Assembly: GCA_963715045.1 (NCBI GenBank)
Contig: CAVQRC010000009.1
Location: forward strand, 62,001 to 126,000
Source of the DNA: CAVQRC01 sp963715045
GTDB lineage: Bacteria > Planctomycetota > Planctomycetia > Pirellulales > Lacipirellulaceae
Direction: 5' to 3'
DNA: 64,000 bases
The notes beneath the pieces were generated by a model. It was not told the origin of the DNA. It made no database searches and saw only the letters and a list, made by a program, of their open reading frames with translations. The number at the start of each line of letters is the position of its first letter. The first letter of the stretch is position 1. Positions 10,973-20,448 of this stretch are shown here, piece after piece. Both the position numbers and the translations under genes were made by a program.

Positions 10973-11259
10973 GTACTGTATCCTCCAGAAGGAACTTGCC
11001 GGCCGCCTGATTGGGTCGATGCGGCCGCTGAGAGAAAAACCACGTCGAGGGGTGGCTAGACCGGTCCCCCGGAAGTGCTCGCTGGTCGAGAGCAGCAACT
11101 CTCATGCCGCGGAATAGACGCGGCTGCCCAAGAGCGGCTGATTCCCGCGTAATCGGCAATTCCGAATTTTTGCGAAGACGCGGCGACCCCCTTGAGTTGC
11201 CCGTCGTTTGGGCATAGAGTGCTCAAAGACCGGGCAGTGCAGGGAGTTGCCTACGGCCG

Positions 11260-12057
11260 TCAGGGCAGTTCGCGGATCCGCAGGCCCTTGAAGTCGATCG
11301 GGGCGCCCTCGCTCTCCAGGCACAGGAACCCGGTGCTGGGCGTGCACTGAGTCCCACCGGAAACTTCCTTGCCGTTCACCCACAGGCGGACCTCACCGTT
11401 GATGCAGCGGATGTAGTAGTGATTCCATTGATCGATGCCCAGGCTGAGGTTTTCGGTGGGAAAACTTCGCTTCCCGTTGGGGGCCACTGGCGGAAAGGGC
11501 TTCATCGTCGACGTGCCGCAGGGGAACACGTCGCCGTGGGAGGTGAACCAGTCCGACGGTTTCTGGTGCTCCTTTTCGTAGATTTCGGCGTATCCGAGAT
11601 CGAGGACCTGGCATTCGATGCCGTGGGGCAGACCCGGTTTGCCGGCGGCGGCGAGCCGATCGATCGATTCGTCGGTGGCCCAGACGAAGATTCCGGAGTT
11701 CCCACCGTACTGGCGATGGCACCATTGGCAGACGAGTTCGAAATTGGTGTACCGCCGATTGGTTCTGATCACGCCGACCGGCTGACCCGTGCAGTGAATC
11801 GTGTCGCCTTCAAAGGTCCAGGTCTCCGGGCCGCAGTTCACATTGGTGAAATCGTCCTTCTTCAAGGGGATCCATCCGGGGCCCTGTCCGTCGATCCGGG
11901 CCGCGACCGTCTCGGTCTGGGCGTGGATCGCCTGATTGGTCGCGAGCCCGCCCGACATGCCGATTGCAATGGCGAGGCACATTCTGAGTCGCCGGCGGGG
12001 CCTTGCGGGCCTGCCGAAGAATACGCGTGACGCGGTGGATTCAGACAGCCCAGCCAT
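11260..12057 (-). CDS. Exported DUF1080 (3-keto-disaccharide hydrolase-like) protein
   Basis: 265-residue protein with an N-terminal export signal (basic RRRLRM, hydrophobic core, cleavage near AIHA). A DUF1080 beta-sandwich follows: GWIPLKKDDFTNV, WTFEGDTIHCTG, the FELVCQWCHRQYGGNSGIFV strand with NSGI, GIECQVLD, and the closing GLRIRELP. In planctomycetes such domains often occur with Gfo/Idh/MocA enzymes and are linked to polysaccharide or 3-keto-glycoside breakdown. That fits here, since the ATG overlaps the 3' end of the upstream Gfo/Idh gene by 17 bases, indicating one operon and possibly coupled translation. Substrate not evident. Confidence 0.85.
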   Translation of the reverse strand: MAGLSESTASRVFFGRPARPRRRLRMCLAIAIGMSGGLATNQAIHAQTETVAARIDGQGPGWIPLKKDDFTNVNCGPETWTFEGDTIHCTGQPVGVIRTNRRYTNFELVCQWCHRQYGGNSGIFVWATDESIDRLAAAGKPGLPHGIECQVLDLGYAEIYEKEHQKPSDWFTSHGDVFPCGTSTMKPFPPVAPNGKRSFPTENLSLGIDQWNHYYIRCINGEVRLWVNGKEVSGGTQCTPSTGFLCLESEGAPIDFKGLRIRELP

Positions 12058-13390
12058 CTCGGTACTCCTTGGTCAAGTAAACGGATGCTTCGGGGGCGTT
12101 GGTTGCCTGCAGATTCTCGGGATCCCAGTCGAGTTTCTTCCCCACGCGGTGGGCCACATTGCCCAGCAGGTTGTGCTCGATCAGCGCCCCGGAGTAGTCA
12201 AAGTTGCAGAGTGTTTCGCCTCCGTTTTTGCAGGCCTGGATCCACTCCTGGTAGTGTCCCAGCGAGGGCGGGATCGACTGCGGGGGTCGTTGGTAGTCCT
12301 CGAATTCGGCGGAGGGGCTCAGCAGGTGTTTCTGGTAGTCGGCGACGAGCAGCCCTTTGGGGCCGACAAAGGCGACTCCAATAAACCAGTCGGCGAGATT
12401 GGTGTCGTTCCCCAACTGCGGCTGTAATCGATCCACGCGGCGTTTCATTCCCTCCGGTCCGTGATACCAGACGAGTTCGACATCGCTTTGCAGGGCCGCG
12501 TTTCCCTGCCGTGGCGGATGCATCCAGGTGATGACTTGCCAGGGTGGGCAGGCGACCGAATCGGGGGGTGGGCCCTGCGACTGGACGCTTAGCGGGCGAT
12601 GCAGATTCAGGGCCCAGAAGGCAAGGTCGATCAAATGGCTGCCCATGTCGCCCAGGACGCCGTTGCCGAACTCCCAGCGGCGGTTCCAATTCAGATTGCC
12701 GCCCTTATAGAACTGCTCGTTGTAAGGTCGGTCGGCCGCTGGTCCCAGCCACACGTCCCAGTCGAACGCATCGGGGGTGGGCTGCGGCTCGAGAACGGCC
12801 GGGTTGACGGGCTGAATCGTCCGCCCGCACCACACGTGGGCTTCACGCACAGGTCCGATGGCTCCCCCTTGAACCAGTTCGACCACCCGTCGATAGTTGT
12901 CGGTCGCGTGAATCTGGGTGCCCATTTGAGTTGCGATTGCGCCCCGGCGTTGGATGTATTCGTCCTGCATCAAGCGGGCTTCGTGTACGGTGTGGGCGAG
13001 GGGTTTCTCGCAATACACGTGCTTGCCGGCCCGCATCGCCGCCAGACTGACGAGCGCATGATGGTGATCGGCCGTGCTTACGACGACGCCATCGATCTGC
13101 GGCAATTCAACGACCTTCCGCCAGTCGGTAAACGTGACTGCGGCGGGAAATTGCGGTTTGACCTGGTCGATCACGGCCTGGCTGACGTCGCAGAGGGCGT
13201 AGATGTTTTCACCAGCGACGCCCTTGGTATTGGCAGCCCCCCGCCCGCCAGCGCCGATGATGGCCAGGTTGAGCTTGTCCCTGGCAGGATCGGCCGGTTG
13301 CCCGGCTGCCAGTCGGCCTGTCGCCGCCAGCGCCGATGCCGCGAGCGAGGTCTTGAGGAATCTCCGCCGGTTTGCCACGTGCCTCATCAT
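12041..13390 (-). CDS. Tat-exported Gfo/Idh/MocA-family oxidoreductase
   Basis: 449-residue NAD(P)-dependent dehydrogenase predicted to fold before export by the Tat route. The N-terminus MMRHVANRRRFLKTSLAAS contains a twin-arginine motif and hydrophobic core. Rossmann fold: LNLAIIGAGGRGAANTKG at about residues 45-62. The family lysine motif is HVYCEKPLAHTVHEAR. The C-terminal half has the NRRWEFGNGVLGDMGSHLIDLAFWAL segment region (G-D-x-G-x-H-x-x-D) with the catalytic-type His. The start was chosen at the MM pair directly before the Tat signal. First gene of a two-gene operon with the DUF1080 protein, implying joint action on exported sugar substrates. Confidence 0.9.
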   Translation of the reverse strand: MMRHVANRRRFLKTSLAASALAATGRLAAGQPADPARDKLNLAIIGAGGRGAANTKGVAGENIYALCDVSQAVIDQVKPQFPAAVTFTDWRKVVELPQIDGVVVSTADHHHALVSLAAMRAGKHVYCEKPLAHTVHEARLMQDEYIQRRGAIATQMGTQIHATDNYRRVVELVQGGAIGPVREAHVWCGRTIQPVNPAVLEPQPTPDAFDWDVWLGPAADRPYNEQFYKGGNLNWNRRWEFGNGVLGDMGSHLIDLAFWALNLHRPLSVQSQGPPPDSVACPPWQVITWMHPPRQGNAALQSDVELVWYHGPEGMKRRVDRLQPQLGNDTNLADWFIGVAFVGPKGLLVADYQKHLLSPSAEFEDYQRPPQSIPPSLGHYQEWIQACKNGGETLCNFDYSGALIEHNLLGNVAHRVGKKLDWDPENLQATNAPEASVYLTKEYRDGWAV

Positions 13391-13815
13391 GTCGCTTGAT
13401 CTCCTCGAACCGAATTCAGGAATCAATCCCTCCAATGCTTTGTCGACTCTTCGAGATAGGGCTGCCGCCGCGAAATCCCGCAGTAACAGAGCAGCGTATC
13501 AACGCGGCGGCCCTCAAATGGAAAACCGACAAAGCACGACGGACAGGGCGGCCATTGTACGCCCGCGACCGGTGCTGCACCACGAATCCAACTCGGGTCG
13601 AAGAATCCAGCTCGGGTCGAATCGCCCTGACTTGCCAGCCGCCGCGGCCCGCCACTGCGGCCCGGCCCTCGTGATCGCGGATCTTTGCCTGGGGCTGGCC
13701 GGTAAATACAGTACGATGTGGTGCAGGGGCCGGTGGGAATCCAAACCGGGCCAGGTTGTCGCAATCCCACCCCACAACCCGATCGAACCTTCGTGAAGGT
13801 CGGCGGGTAAAACCT
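13391..13815. other. Divergent intergenic region with a short tandem repeat
   Basis: 425 bases between divergent genes, so it must hold two promoters. I saw no clear gene. A 19-base unit (AATCCAACTCGGGTCGA with AAGA spacing) occurs twice in tandem at about 13586-13621 (second copy AATCCAGCTCGGGTCGA). This could be an operator-like direct repeat or a slippage product. Confidence 0.4.
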
Positions 13816-15438
13816 ATGCCCGATCCGAAGAACCTGTCCCGAGTCGGCCCGTATGCGCTCGAAGAGCCTCTCGGCGACCCCCATCACAGCCACGTGTTTC
13901 GCGGCTTTCATGTCCAACGCCGGCGATCCATGGCGATCCGCCTGCTTCCACCCGAGCGGATTCAAGGTCGACGCGGCATCAAGTTGTTCGCCGGGGAACT
14001 GCGAGCACTGCAGAAGCTCTGCCATCCAAATATCGCCCGGCCCTACGGAGGCGATGTCGACGCAGGGCAGCCGTTCCTCGTATCCGAACTGGTGCCCGGC
14101 GAAAACCTGGCCGACCGCCTGGAGCGTACGGGAAAGCTGCCATGGGAGTCCGCCCTGGAATTGATCGAACAGGTGTGCCGCGGTGCTGGATTCGCCCATC
14201 GGCAGGGGGTGGTGCACCAGCGGATCGCGGCCGACCAGGTGCTGGTCACTGAATCGGGAGTTGTGAAGCTGGTCGGCTTCGGGGTCGCATGGTTCGCCGC
14301 GTCTGACGACCGCCGTGAGGTGTCACTTGATCGCGGGCAGTACTTGGCGCCCGAGCAGTTTCTTCCCCAGGCACCGGTCACGCCCCAGTCCGACTTGTAC
14401 GGGATCGGCGTCTTGCTGGCTCGGTTGCTGATCGGCCAATACCCGTTCTGCAGCCACCACCTTGGAAGAACTGATCGCCGCGAAGACCAACCGGCCGGCA
14501 CCCCGGTTATCGGCGTTCGACTACGACTGCCCGGTATGGCTCGATGTACTCGTGGCTCGATTGCTGCAGCCTGACCCGCGGGAAAGGCCCGCCTCGGCGG
14601 ATGAAGTTGTCGAGGCGCTGCATGATTCGAAGCGGTATGTGGCCTCCGGGATCGGCACGGCCCAGCGTGCCCTCTCCGCCAAACAAACGACGCTGAAAGT
14701 TGCTGGGGATCGTGACGAACTGAATCAAATTCGCCGCAAGCGGACGCGGCCGAAACCCAGGTCCCTTCCGGTCTACGAGCGGGCGTGGTTTCTCGTGCTG
14801 TGCCTGCTGTTGTTGATCGTTGTCGGCGGCTGGGTGTTGTGGCCGGCGGGGGAATCGGAGCTCTTCGCCGAGGCCGAGCGTCTGATGGCCAAGGAGGATC
14901 GGAGCGAGTGGTACCGCGCTCGCGATCACTACCTGCTGCCGCTCCTCGAGCGATTTCCCGACAGCAGACACGCCCCGCAGACACGCCGTTACCTGCAGCA
15001 GATCAACATGGACACCGCCCACAACAAAATGACGCTCAACGCGCGGTTGGGGCGGCGCCGGCCAGCGAACACGAGGCGACCTACCGTCGGGGCTGGGAAT
15101 TCGAGCAGTTCGGCGACCTCGATGCGGCCCGAAAGGTCTACCTGACGCTTGCTGCCACGCCGCGGCAAACGCTCCCGGACGACCAGCAGCACTACGTGTT
15201 GCTGGCTGCCGAACGCTCCCGAGCCCTGCCGACTCCGCAAGTGACCGCCAGCCGCGCGGACCTGCAGCGGACGCAACTCCAGCGGGCCGAGCAACTCGTT
15301 GAGGAAGGGCAACCGCACCAGGCCCGGCGGATCTGGCAGCAGATCATCGCCCTCTACGAGGGAGACCCTGCCTCGGCGGCCGCGATCGCCGAGGCCCGCC
15401 GCAGGCTCGCGAGCCAGGACGCGACGGCGTCCCCCTGA
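13816..15438 (+). CDS. Membrane-anchored Ser/Thr kinase-like protein lacking catalytic residues (two frame breaks)
   Basis: About 540 residues after bridging breaks near 14456 and 15045. Residues 10-270 follow the Ser/Thr kinase fold (PYALEEPLG, ELRALQKLCHPNIARPYG, YLAPEQF, SDLYGIGVLLARLL), but all core catalytic motifs are changed. The glycine loop is LGDPHHSHVF, the VAIK lysine is Arg42 (MAIRLL), HRD is HQR (residues 134-136), the +5 Asn is Gln141, and DFG is GFG (154-156). It is therefore probably a pseudokinase. A transmembrane helix (VLCLLLLIVVGGWVLW) follows, then a TPR-like helical domain expected outside the membrane (AEAERLMAK, DLDAARKVYLTLA, LVEEGQPHQARRIW). Possible role: binding or allosteric control of an envelope complex. 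It lies upstream of the fatty-acid-like cluster but with a separate leader. Confidence 0.75.
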
Positions 15439-15613
15439 CCCGTGTAAACTGCGTTGCTGCACCGCCGGGACGCCAAACAATCCCGTTCCTGCTCCCCGCC
15501 TTCGCGGGCGGTCCTCGCCCCATTGTGGCCTCCTGAAACCAGCGGTATAATCCGCGGCTCGAGCGGCCCAACCTCCTCTCATGGGCAGCGATTCATCCCG
15601 CCTTAGTGGTTCC

Positions 15614-16105
15614 ATGCGGTATTCGCTCCTGGATCAGATTACGGCTTGTGAACCGGGGGTCCAGCTGACGGCGGTCAAGAATGTGGCCCTCGCAGAGGAG
15701 TATCTGGCCGACCATTTTCCCGCTTTTCCAGTGCTCCCGGGCGTGTTCATGCTCGAGGCACTCTCCCAGGCGGGAGCCTGGCTCATTAGGATGACCGAGG
15801 ATTATGCCCACAGTGTCGTGGAACTCGCCGAGGCAAGAGGGGTCAAATACGCGGACTTCGTCCGCCCCGGTTCGCAGCTGCAGGTCTCGGTCCAGTGGAT
15901 TAAGGTGGACGGTAGCAACGTCCACTTCAAGGGACGGGGCGAAGTCGACGGCAATACATCAGTGAGCGGACGGTTCGTCATGCGGCGGAGAAACCTCGCT
16001 GATCACGAGCCTTCACAACAACGAATCGATCGCCAGATCGTCGAGAAACTCAGGCTCATGCAATCCATACTGGTGTCCTCCCAAGCAATGGCGGTCGAGA
16101 CCTAG
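15614..16105 (+). CDS. FabZ-like hotdog-fold 3-hydroxyacyl-ACP dehydratase
   Basis: 163-residue single hotdog domain. The catalytic pair of FabZ is present: His34 in DHFPAFPVLPGVFMLE and Glu48. The usual HFPGxP glycine is replaced by Ala37. The start at MRYSLLDQI matches the family N-terminus (an earlier in-frame ATG at 15581 would add 11 residues). The gene is followed by an acyl carrier protein, a second FabZ-like gene and a ketoacyl synthase in the same direction. It is probably part of a dedicated acyl chain pathway, not the housekeeping one, since no malonyltransferase, ketoreductase or enoyl reductase is present. Confidence 0.85.
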   Translation: MRYSLLDQITACEPGVQLTAVKNVALAEEYLADHFPAFPVLPGVFMLEALSQAGAWLIRMTEDYAHSVVELAEARGVKYADFVRPGSQLQVSVQWIKVDGSNVHFKGRGEVDGNTSVSGRFVMRRRNLADHEPSQQRIDRQIVEKLRLMQSILVSSQAMAVET

Positions 16106-16148
16106 GGTGGATCCGCACCTTTATCAAGTCAGTGGAGGCAATTTAGCG

Positions 16149-16535
16149 ATGGCGTCTCAGCAGGATATCTTTGAAAAAGTTCGCGAGGTACTCGTCGAGG
16201 CCTTGAGCGTCGATGAGGAGGAAGTTACGCCAGAAGCAACGCTGATGGGAGACCTCGAAGCCGAATCCATCGACTTTCTGGACATCGTCTTCCGACTCGA
16301 GAAGAGCTTCGATATCAAGATCGAGCGGGGCGAGCTTGCCCCGGACGATATCCTGACCAGTACCGAGTTTGTCGAGGACGGGAAGGTCAACTCGACCGGG
16401 ATCGCCAAGCTCAAGGAACGGATGCCCTTCGCCGACCTGTCGAAGTTCGAGGCCGACCCGAAAGTACAGAATCTGGGTGCCCAGCTCACGGTTCAAGACA
16501 TGTGCAAGTTTGTCGAGTACAAGCTTTCTGCGTAG
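16149..16535 (+). CDS. Acyl carrier protein-like, with extended C-terminal half
   Basis: 128 residues, longer than the usual 75-80 of AcpP. The first 60 residues are a good ACP: DIFEKVREVLVEALSV, then DLEAESIDFLDIVF with the phosphopantetheine-type Ser40 in place of the DSL serine. The part between helices II and IV is expanded by about 45 residues (DDILTSTEFVEDGKVNSTGI ... PKVQNLGAQL) before the final helix MCKFVEYKL. This suggests a specialised carrier with its own partners. The start ATG was chosen 43 bases after the dehydratase stop (TTTAGCG leader), since MASQQDIFEKV aligns with the family start. Confidence 0.85.
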   Translation: MASQQDIFEKVREVLVEALSVDEEEVTPEATLMGDLEAESIDFLDIVFRLEKSFDIKIERGELAPDDILTSTEFVEDGKVNSTGIAKLKERMPFADLSKFEADPKVQNLGAQLTVQDMCKFVEYKLSA

Positions 16536-16628
16536 TGGATGGTCTCAGGCGGTCGTTCCGCTCCATAACCCACCTCGAGGTTCTTCGAGGATTCGAAACT
16601 CGGGGATGATCAGGAACCGGGCGATCCC

Positions 16629-17156
16629 ATGCGATGGTTTTGGATTGACCGCTTTACTGAGTTTGTCTGCGGCGAGAAGGCGATCGCTGTCAAGAATGTG
16701 TCCCTCGCCGAGGAGCATCTGCACGATCACTTTCCTGCCCATCCGATCATGCCGGCGTCCCTGATCACCGAAGGGATGGCCCAGGCAGGCGGACTGCTCG
16801 TCAGCGAAGCCTATGCCTTCGAAGAACTCGTGGTGTTGGGTAAGATTTCCAAGGCGTTGTTTCACACACCCGTTCATCCGGGCGACACGCTCCACTACCA
16901 CGTACGTGTCGAGCAGATTCGAGATTCGGGAGGCATCGTCCAGGTCGAGAGTCGGCGAGACGGAGAGCTGCAAGGCGAAGCGGAGATCTTTTTCGCCCGC
17001 CTCGACGCCGAGGCTGCCGGAATCGATCGAAGCCTGTTCAATCCGGCCGATCTGCTGCACTGGTTGACTATTGTGGGCGTGTTCGACGTGGGTCGACGTC
17101 CAGACGGGACGCGGTTAACACCGGCGTCGTATCCGCCGTTCGCCAGCTTCGCGTGA
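16629..17156 (+). CDS. Second FabZ/FabA-like hotdog dehydratase
   Basis: 175-residue hotdog protein, paralogous to the gene at 15614 (both contain AVKNV.LAEE.L.DHFPA). Catalytic-type His34 (DHFPAHPIMP) and Glu48 are present at the same positions. The PGV turn is replaced by PAS, so it may have a different chain or substrate preference, or be the partner of a heterodimer. The last 35 residues (SLFNPADLLHWLTIVG...) form an extra tail not found in short FabZ proteins. It belongs to the dehydratase-ACP-dehydratase-synthase cluster, with 52 bases to the synthase. Confidence 0.85.
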   Translation: MRWFWIDRFTEFVCGEKAIAVKNVSLAEEHLHDHFPAHPIMPASLITEGMAQAGGLLVSEAYAFEELVVLGKISKALFHTPVHPGDTLHYHVRVEQIRDSGGIVQVESRRDGELQGEAEIFFARLDAEAAGIDRSLFNPADLLHWLTIVGVFDVGRRPDGTRLTPASYPPFASFA

Positions 17157-17208
17157 TCCGGGCGGCATCGGTGGCAGCGACCAAATCCATTGATTCGAGG
17201 GCAATCGT

Positions 17209-18483
17209 ATGCGACGCCGGGTAGTGATTACTGGGATTGGCTGCGTGACGCCGCTGGGGACGAACGCCGACACGCTGTGGGAGAATCTGAAAGCAGGACG
17301 TTCCAGCGTCGGCCCGATTCGGCGTTTCGATGCGAGTAACTTTCCCACCAGAATTGCCTCGGAAGTCAAGGACTGGTCCGTCGCGGACGACGGACTGGAT
17401 GCCGCAACGTGGGAGTCCCGCGGCCAGCATACGCAGTTTGCTGCCGGGGCAGCCCGGCAGGCCGCCGTCGACGCGGGGATCGAAGGCACGGTTGCACCGG
17501 AACGGTTCGGCGTCTACTTGGGCGCCGGTGAAGGAAAGCAGGACTTCGCCACCTTCTCCAAGATGATGACCGCCGCCCTCACGGACGACGGAATCGACAT
17601 GAACGAGTTCGTCCGCGCCGGACTCGAACTGCTCGACCCGCAGGAGGAACTCGAGCAGGAGCCGAACATGCCGGCCGGCTACCTCGCCGCACTGTTGGGG
17701 GCCGAAGGACCCAACTGCAACTGCCTCACCGCGTGCGCCGCGAGCAGCCAGGCGATCGGCGAGGCGACCGAGTTGATCCGCGCCGGTGAGGTGGACGTGA
17801 TGGTTTCCGGAGGGACGCACAGCATGATCCATCCGTTCGGCGTGACCGGGTTCAATCTGCTCACCGCCCTGTCGACGCGAAACGACGCCCCGGAGCGTGC
17901 CTCGCGCCCGTTCGACTACCATCGCGACGGCTTTGTGCTGGGCGAGGGCGCCGCCATGGTGATCCTCGAAGAGATGGATCGTGCCAAGGCTCGCGGCGCG
18001 AAGATTTACGGCGAAGTCATCGGTTACGGAACCACCGCCGATGCGTTTCGGATCACCGACACGCATCCCGAAGGACGCGGCGCGATCAGCTGCATCCAGA
18101 TGGCGCTCAAAGATGCGGGACTCAACACCGACCAGATCGACTACATCAATGCCCACGGCACAAGTACGGCCGTAAATGATAAAGTCGAGACGCTGGCGAT
18201 TCGGCAGGCACTCGGCGCGGCCGCCGACCGGACGCCCGTTTCCAGCACCAAGAGCATGATGGGACATCTGATCGCCGCTGCCGGGGCGACCGAATTGATC
18301 GTGTGCCTCAAGACCCTCGAGGACGGCGTGCTGCCGCCCACGATCAATTACGAGACGCCCGATCCGGCCTGCGACCTGGACTACATACCCAATGCGGCCC
18401 GCGAGCAGGAGTGTCGGGTGGCCCTCAGCAACAGCTTTGGCTTCGGCGGCCAGAACATCTGCCTGATCGTTGGTCGCGTCTAG
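17209..18483 (+). CDS. fabF: Beta-ketoacyl-ACP synthase (KAS II type)
   Basis: 424-residue thiolase-fold enzyme that condenses malonyl-ACP with acyl-ACP. The Cys-His-His triad is complete: Cys176 in LTACAASSQ, His316 in NAHGTSTAVND and His353 in KSMMGHLIAAAG. The N-terminal RRVVITGIGCVTPLG and the closing ALSNSFGFGGQNICL are standard. The cluster context (two dehydratases and an unusual ACP) suggests a specialised lipid or polyene-like product. The symbol indicates the family only; whether this is the primary FabF of the cell cannot be told from here. No terminator is seen before the convergent lipoprotein gene. Confidence 0.92.
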   Translation: MRRRVVITGIGCVTPLGTNADTLWENLKAGRSSVGPIRRFDASNFPTRIASEVKDWSVADDGLDAATWESRGQHTQFAAGAARQAAVDAGIEGTVAPERFGVYLGAGEGKQDFATFSKMMTAALTDDGIDMNEFVRAGLELLDPQEELEQEPNMPAGYLAALLGAEGPNCNCLTACAASSQAIGEATELIRAGEVDVMVSGGTHSMIHPFGVTGFNLLTALSTRNDAPERASRPFDYHRDGFVLGEGAAMVILEEMDRAKARGAKIYGEVIGYGTTADAFRITDTHPEGRGAISCIQMALKDAGLNTDQIDYINAHGTSTAVNDKVETLAIRQALGAAADRTPVSSTKSMMGHLIAAAGATELIVCLKTLEDGVLPPTINYETPDPACDLDYIPNAAREQECRVALSNSFGFGGQNICLIVGRV

Positions 18484-18563
18484 CAATCACCACCCCCGCT
18501 GACCGACGCCGGTGCTTCCCTGCACCTTTCGTGGATCAGTCGCGCCGCGTCCTTGCGAACCGC

Positions 18564-18821
18564 TCACGGACCGATCGTGGCCGGTTTGTCCAGGAAGTAG
18601 TCCCGCGGTCCTCGCACGGTGTAGTACGGATAGGCGACCTGGGCAGTCGGTTCTCCGCTGCCCGTGTAATTGCGTGAGTGGGCGACCCCGCTGAGCGGGC
18701 CGCACCCGCCGCCAGGAGGACAACCGCCTTCGCCGCAGTTGCCGGACATACAGTTATTGGCGCAACCGCTTCCGAAAGCGAGCAGCAGCGCGGCCGCAGA
18801 TGCGAGCAGCGTGTATCTCAT
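18564..18821 (-). CDS. Small Cys/Gly-rich lipoprotein
   Basis: 85 residues. A signal peptide with lipobox LAFGSGC places a lipid-modified Cys at the mature N-terminus. A Cys/Gly-rich stretch follows (CANNCMSGNCGEGGCPPGGGC, seven Cys in about 30 residues), then YPYYTVRGPRDYFLD, a pattern common in planctomycete envelope proteins. The AGGGGGGAT ribosome-binding site lies just before the ATG, which decides this start within a much longer open frame. Function unknown; possibly metal binding or disulfide-rich structural role. Confidence 0.75.
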   Translation of the reverse strand: MRYTLLASAAALLLAFGSGCANNCMSGNCGEGGCPPGGGCGPLSGVAHSRNYTGSGEPTAQVAYPYYTVRGPRDYFLDKPATIGP

Positions 18822-18984
18822 CAGAATCCCCCCTGGATTGGATCGAAGCGCCACGGTCGGTGGACCTCGTAACCTTGATATCGGCCAACCAGTCCTCAGG
18901 ATCCAATAATTCGATACAATCGGACCGTACTTGCTGCTCGATCCCTCGAGGTCGGAGCCTTCTGCTCCTACCGCATGCCAGACT

Positions 18985-19188
18985 ATGAGTAGACCCCGAT
19001 TCGGTATGCGACGGCTGCTGCTGATCATGCTCTTGTTCTCTGTGGCAGCGGCCGTTTTGGGTGGCCTGTATCGCGGAGGTGCACAACTGCGAACCTTCGT
19101 GGTGATTTCGATGCTCGCGCCGGTAGGATTGATGATCGCCGTCAGCATCACATCCGCGGTACTCGCCCGTCGCAGACGGAATCCGTAG
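18985..19188 (+). CDS. Small two-helix membrane protein
   Basis: 67 residues: short basic N-terminus (MSRPRFGMRR), hydrophobic helix LLLIMLLFSVAAAVLGG, a 12-residue linker, a second hydrophobic stretch (FVVISMLAPVGLMIAVSITSAVL) and a basic ARRRRNP end. Both ends are probably cytoplasmic. No family recognised. It lies divergent to the small lipoprotein and 53 bases upstream of the rhodanese gene. Confidence 0.6.
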   Translation: MSRPRFGMRRLLLIMLLFSVAAAVLGGLYRGGAQLRTFVVISMLAPVGLMIAVSITSAVLARRRRNP

Positions 19189-19241
19189 CAAATCCTCGAT
19201 CCCCAGCGATCGCGGCCAAAAGAGCCGTGAGGAGAAGTCGA

Positions 19242-20169
19242 ATGAAAATGCACCTGGTTACTCTCCTGGCACTGGCCGCGATGACCTGCCTCCCCGGGTG
19301 CGGTGGAAAACAGGATGCCGCTCACGATGCACTTCCCGAAGGTCCACAGTCTGCATCCACGTCGGAGCGGACCCGCCGCAGTCGATACCTGGTCAACCGC
19401 GACGAGTTGGAGCAGATGCTGGACGTCGATCAGGTTGTCGTCCTCGATACGCGTCCCGAGGACGAGTATCGCCATTCCCATGTGCCGGGCGCCATTCGCG
19501 TCGATGCGGCCAGGTGGTCCCGGCAGGCACATGCCGCGGGCGGATTGAGTGACTCGGCCTGGTGGTCGCAGACGATCGGCGACCTTGGGATCAGCAAAGA
19601 GCTCGACGGTCGTGGTGTACGGAGGGAGATCGCCCACGTCACCTGCCCGCGTGTGGTGGCATCTGAAGTTTGCCGGCGTTGACGATGTTCGTCTGCTCGA
19701 CGGGGGCTGGACCTTGTGGACGGTCGGCGGGAAGAAGACTGCCAACGAGATCCCGGAAGTTGTTCCGGTTGCGTTTCAAGCCGAGTTCGACACCTCGCTG
19801 CTGATCGAGGCCGACCAGCTTCTGGCGAACGCCGAGGCTGGACAAAAGATTGACGCCCGATCGACGGACGAGTTCAGCGGCCGTGGCCCGGACGAGGCCA
19901 GCGGCGGGCACCTCCCGGGAGCGATCCATCTGGAATGGAAAGAACTGCTTGACGGCAGCATGCGTTTCAAGTCGGACGAGAAGCTGCGGGCCCTGCTCAG
20001 CGAGCATGGCCTGGACCCGAATCAACCGCTGATTACCTACTGCGGCAGCGGAGGCCGGGCAAGCGTCAACGCCTTCGTGCTGCAGATGCTCGGCTGTGAG
20101 AGCGTGAGGAACTTCTACGGCGGCTGGAGTCAGTGGAGCCAGCTCAAGGACGCACCCATCGAGAAATGA
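19242..20169 (+). CDS. Rhodanese-like sulfurtransferase lipoprotein, two domains (one frame break)
   Basis: About 308 residues. The start has a GAGGAGA ribosome-binding site and a lipoprotein signal with lipobox LPGC (Cys20). The first rhodanese domain (VVVLDTRPEDEYRHSHVPGAI) runs to about 19600, where the frame breaks and resumes as STVVVYGGRSPTSPARVWW; its active-site position holds Gly instead of Cys. The second domain (QKIDARSTDEFSG, GGHLPGAIHLEWKELL) ends in the complete loop ITYCGSGGRAS with the catalytic Cys. This inactive-plus-active layout matches thiosulfate:cyanide or 3-mercaptopyruvate sulfurtransferases. The acceptor is unknown, and the lipid anchor puts it outside the cytoplasmic membrane. 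Confidence 0.82.
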
Positions 20170-20448
20170 TGGTCGTGGTGGGTGCATCGTTGCTTGGAAT
20201 TCGTCATTGGGGATTCCCTAGTCATTAGTCTTTAGTCATTCGAAGCGCCGGGCCGCTTCCGCGACACCAACAAGCCCGTTGCTGCACCCTGAGCCGGGTG
20301 ATCACCCGTCATCTGTCTTGCCGGCTCGCGCTCCGCTCGCTATAAGTCGCCAGCGGGTAACCGCACCTGACGCGGGTGCCCGCTGGCCGTTGCATTTGTC
20401 TGCAATGCCCTGCAATCAGCCATCAAACCGCTGCACGAAGTGAGTCGC
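20170..20448. repeat. Intergenic region with dispersed repeat copy 1
   Basis: About 280 bases with no gene. It holds TAGTCATTAGTCTTTAGTCATT (three TAGTCATT-like units). Positions 20237-20289 match 22250-22300 closely: CATTCGAAGC, then GGGCCGCTTC, GCGACAC, AGCCCGTT and CTGCACCC in the same order. The two copies flank the outer-membrane and thioesterase genes. Confidence 0.55.

Noticed and set aside
10973..11259. Glutamine riboswitch or NtrC-type site before glnN
   Set aside because: I could not find a convincing consensus or structure in the leader; no support beyond position.
17068..18486. 472-codon open frame on the minus strand
   Set aside because: Exactly covers the ketoacyl synthase, which has all catalytic residues on the plus strand.
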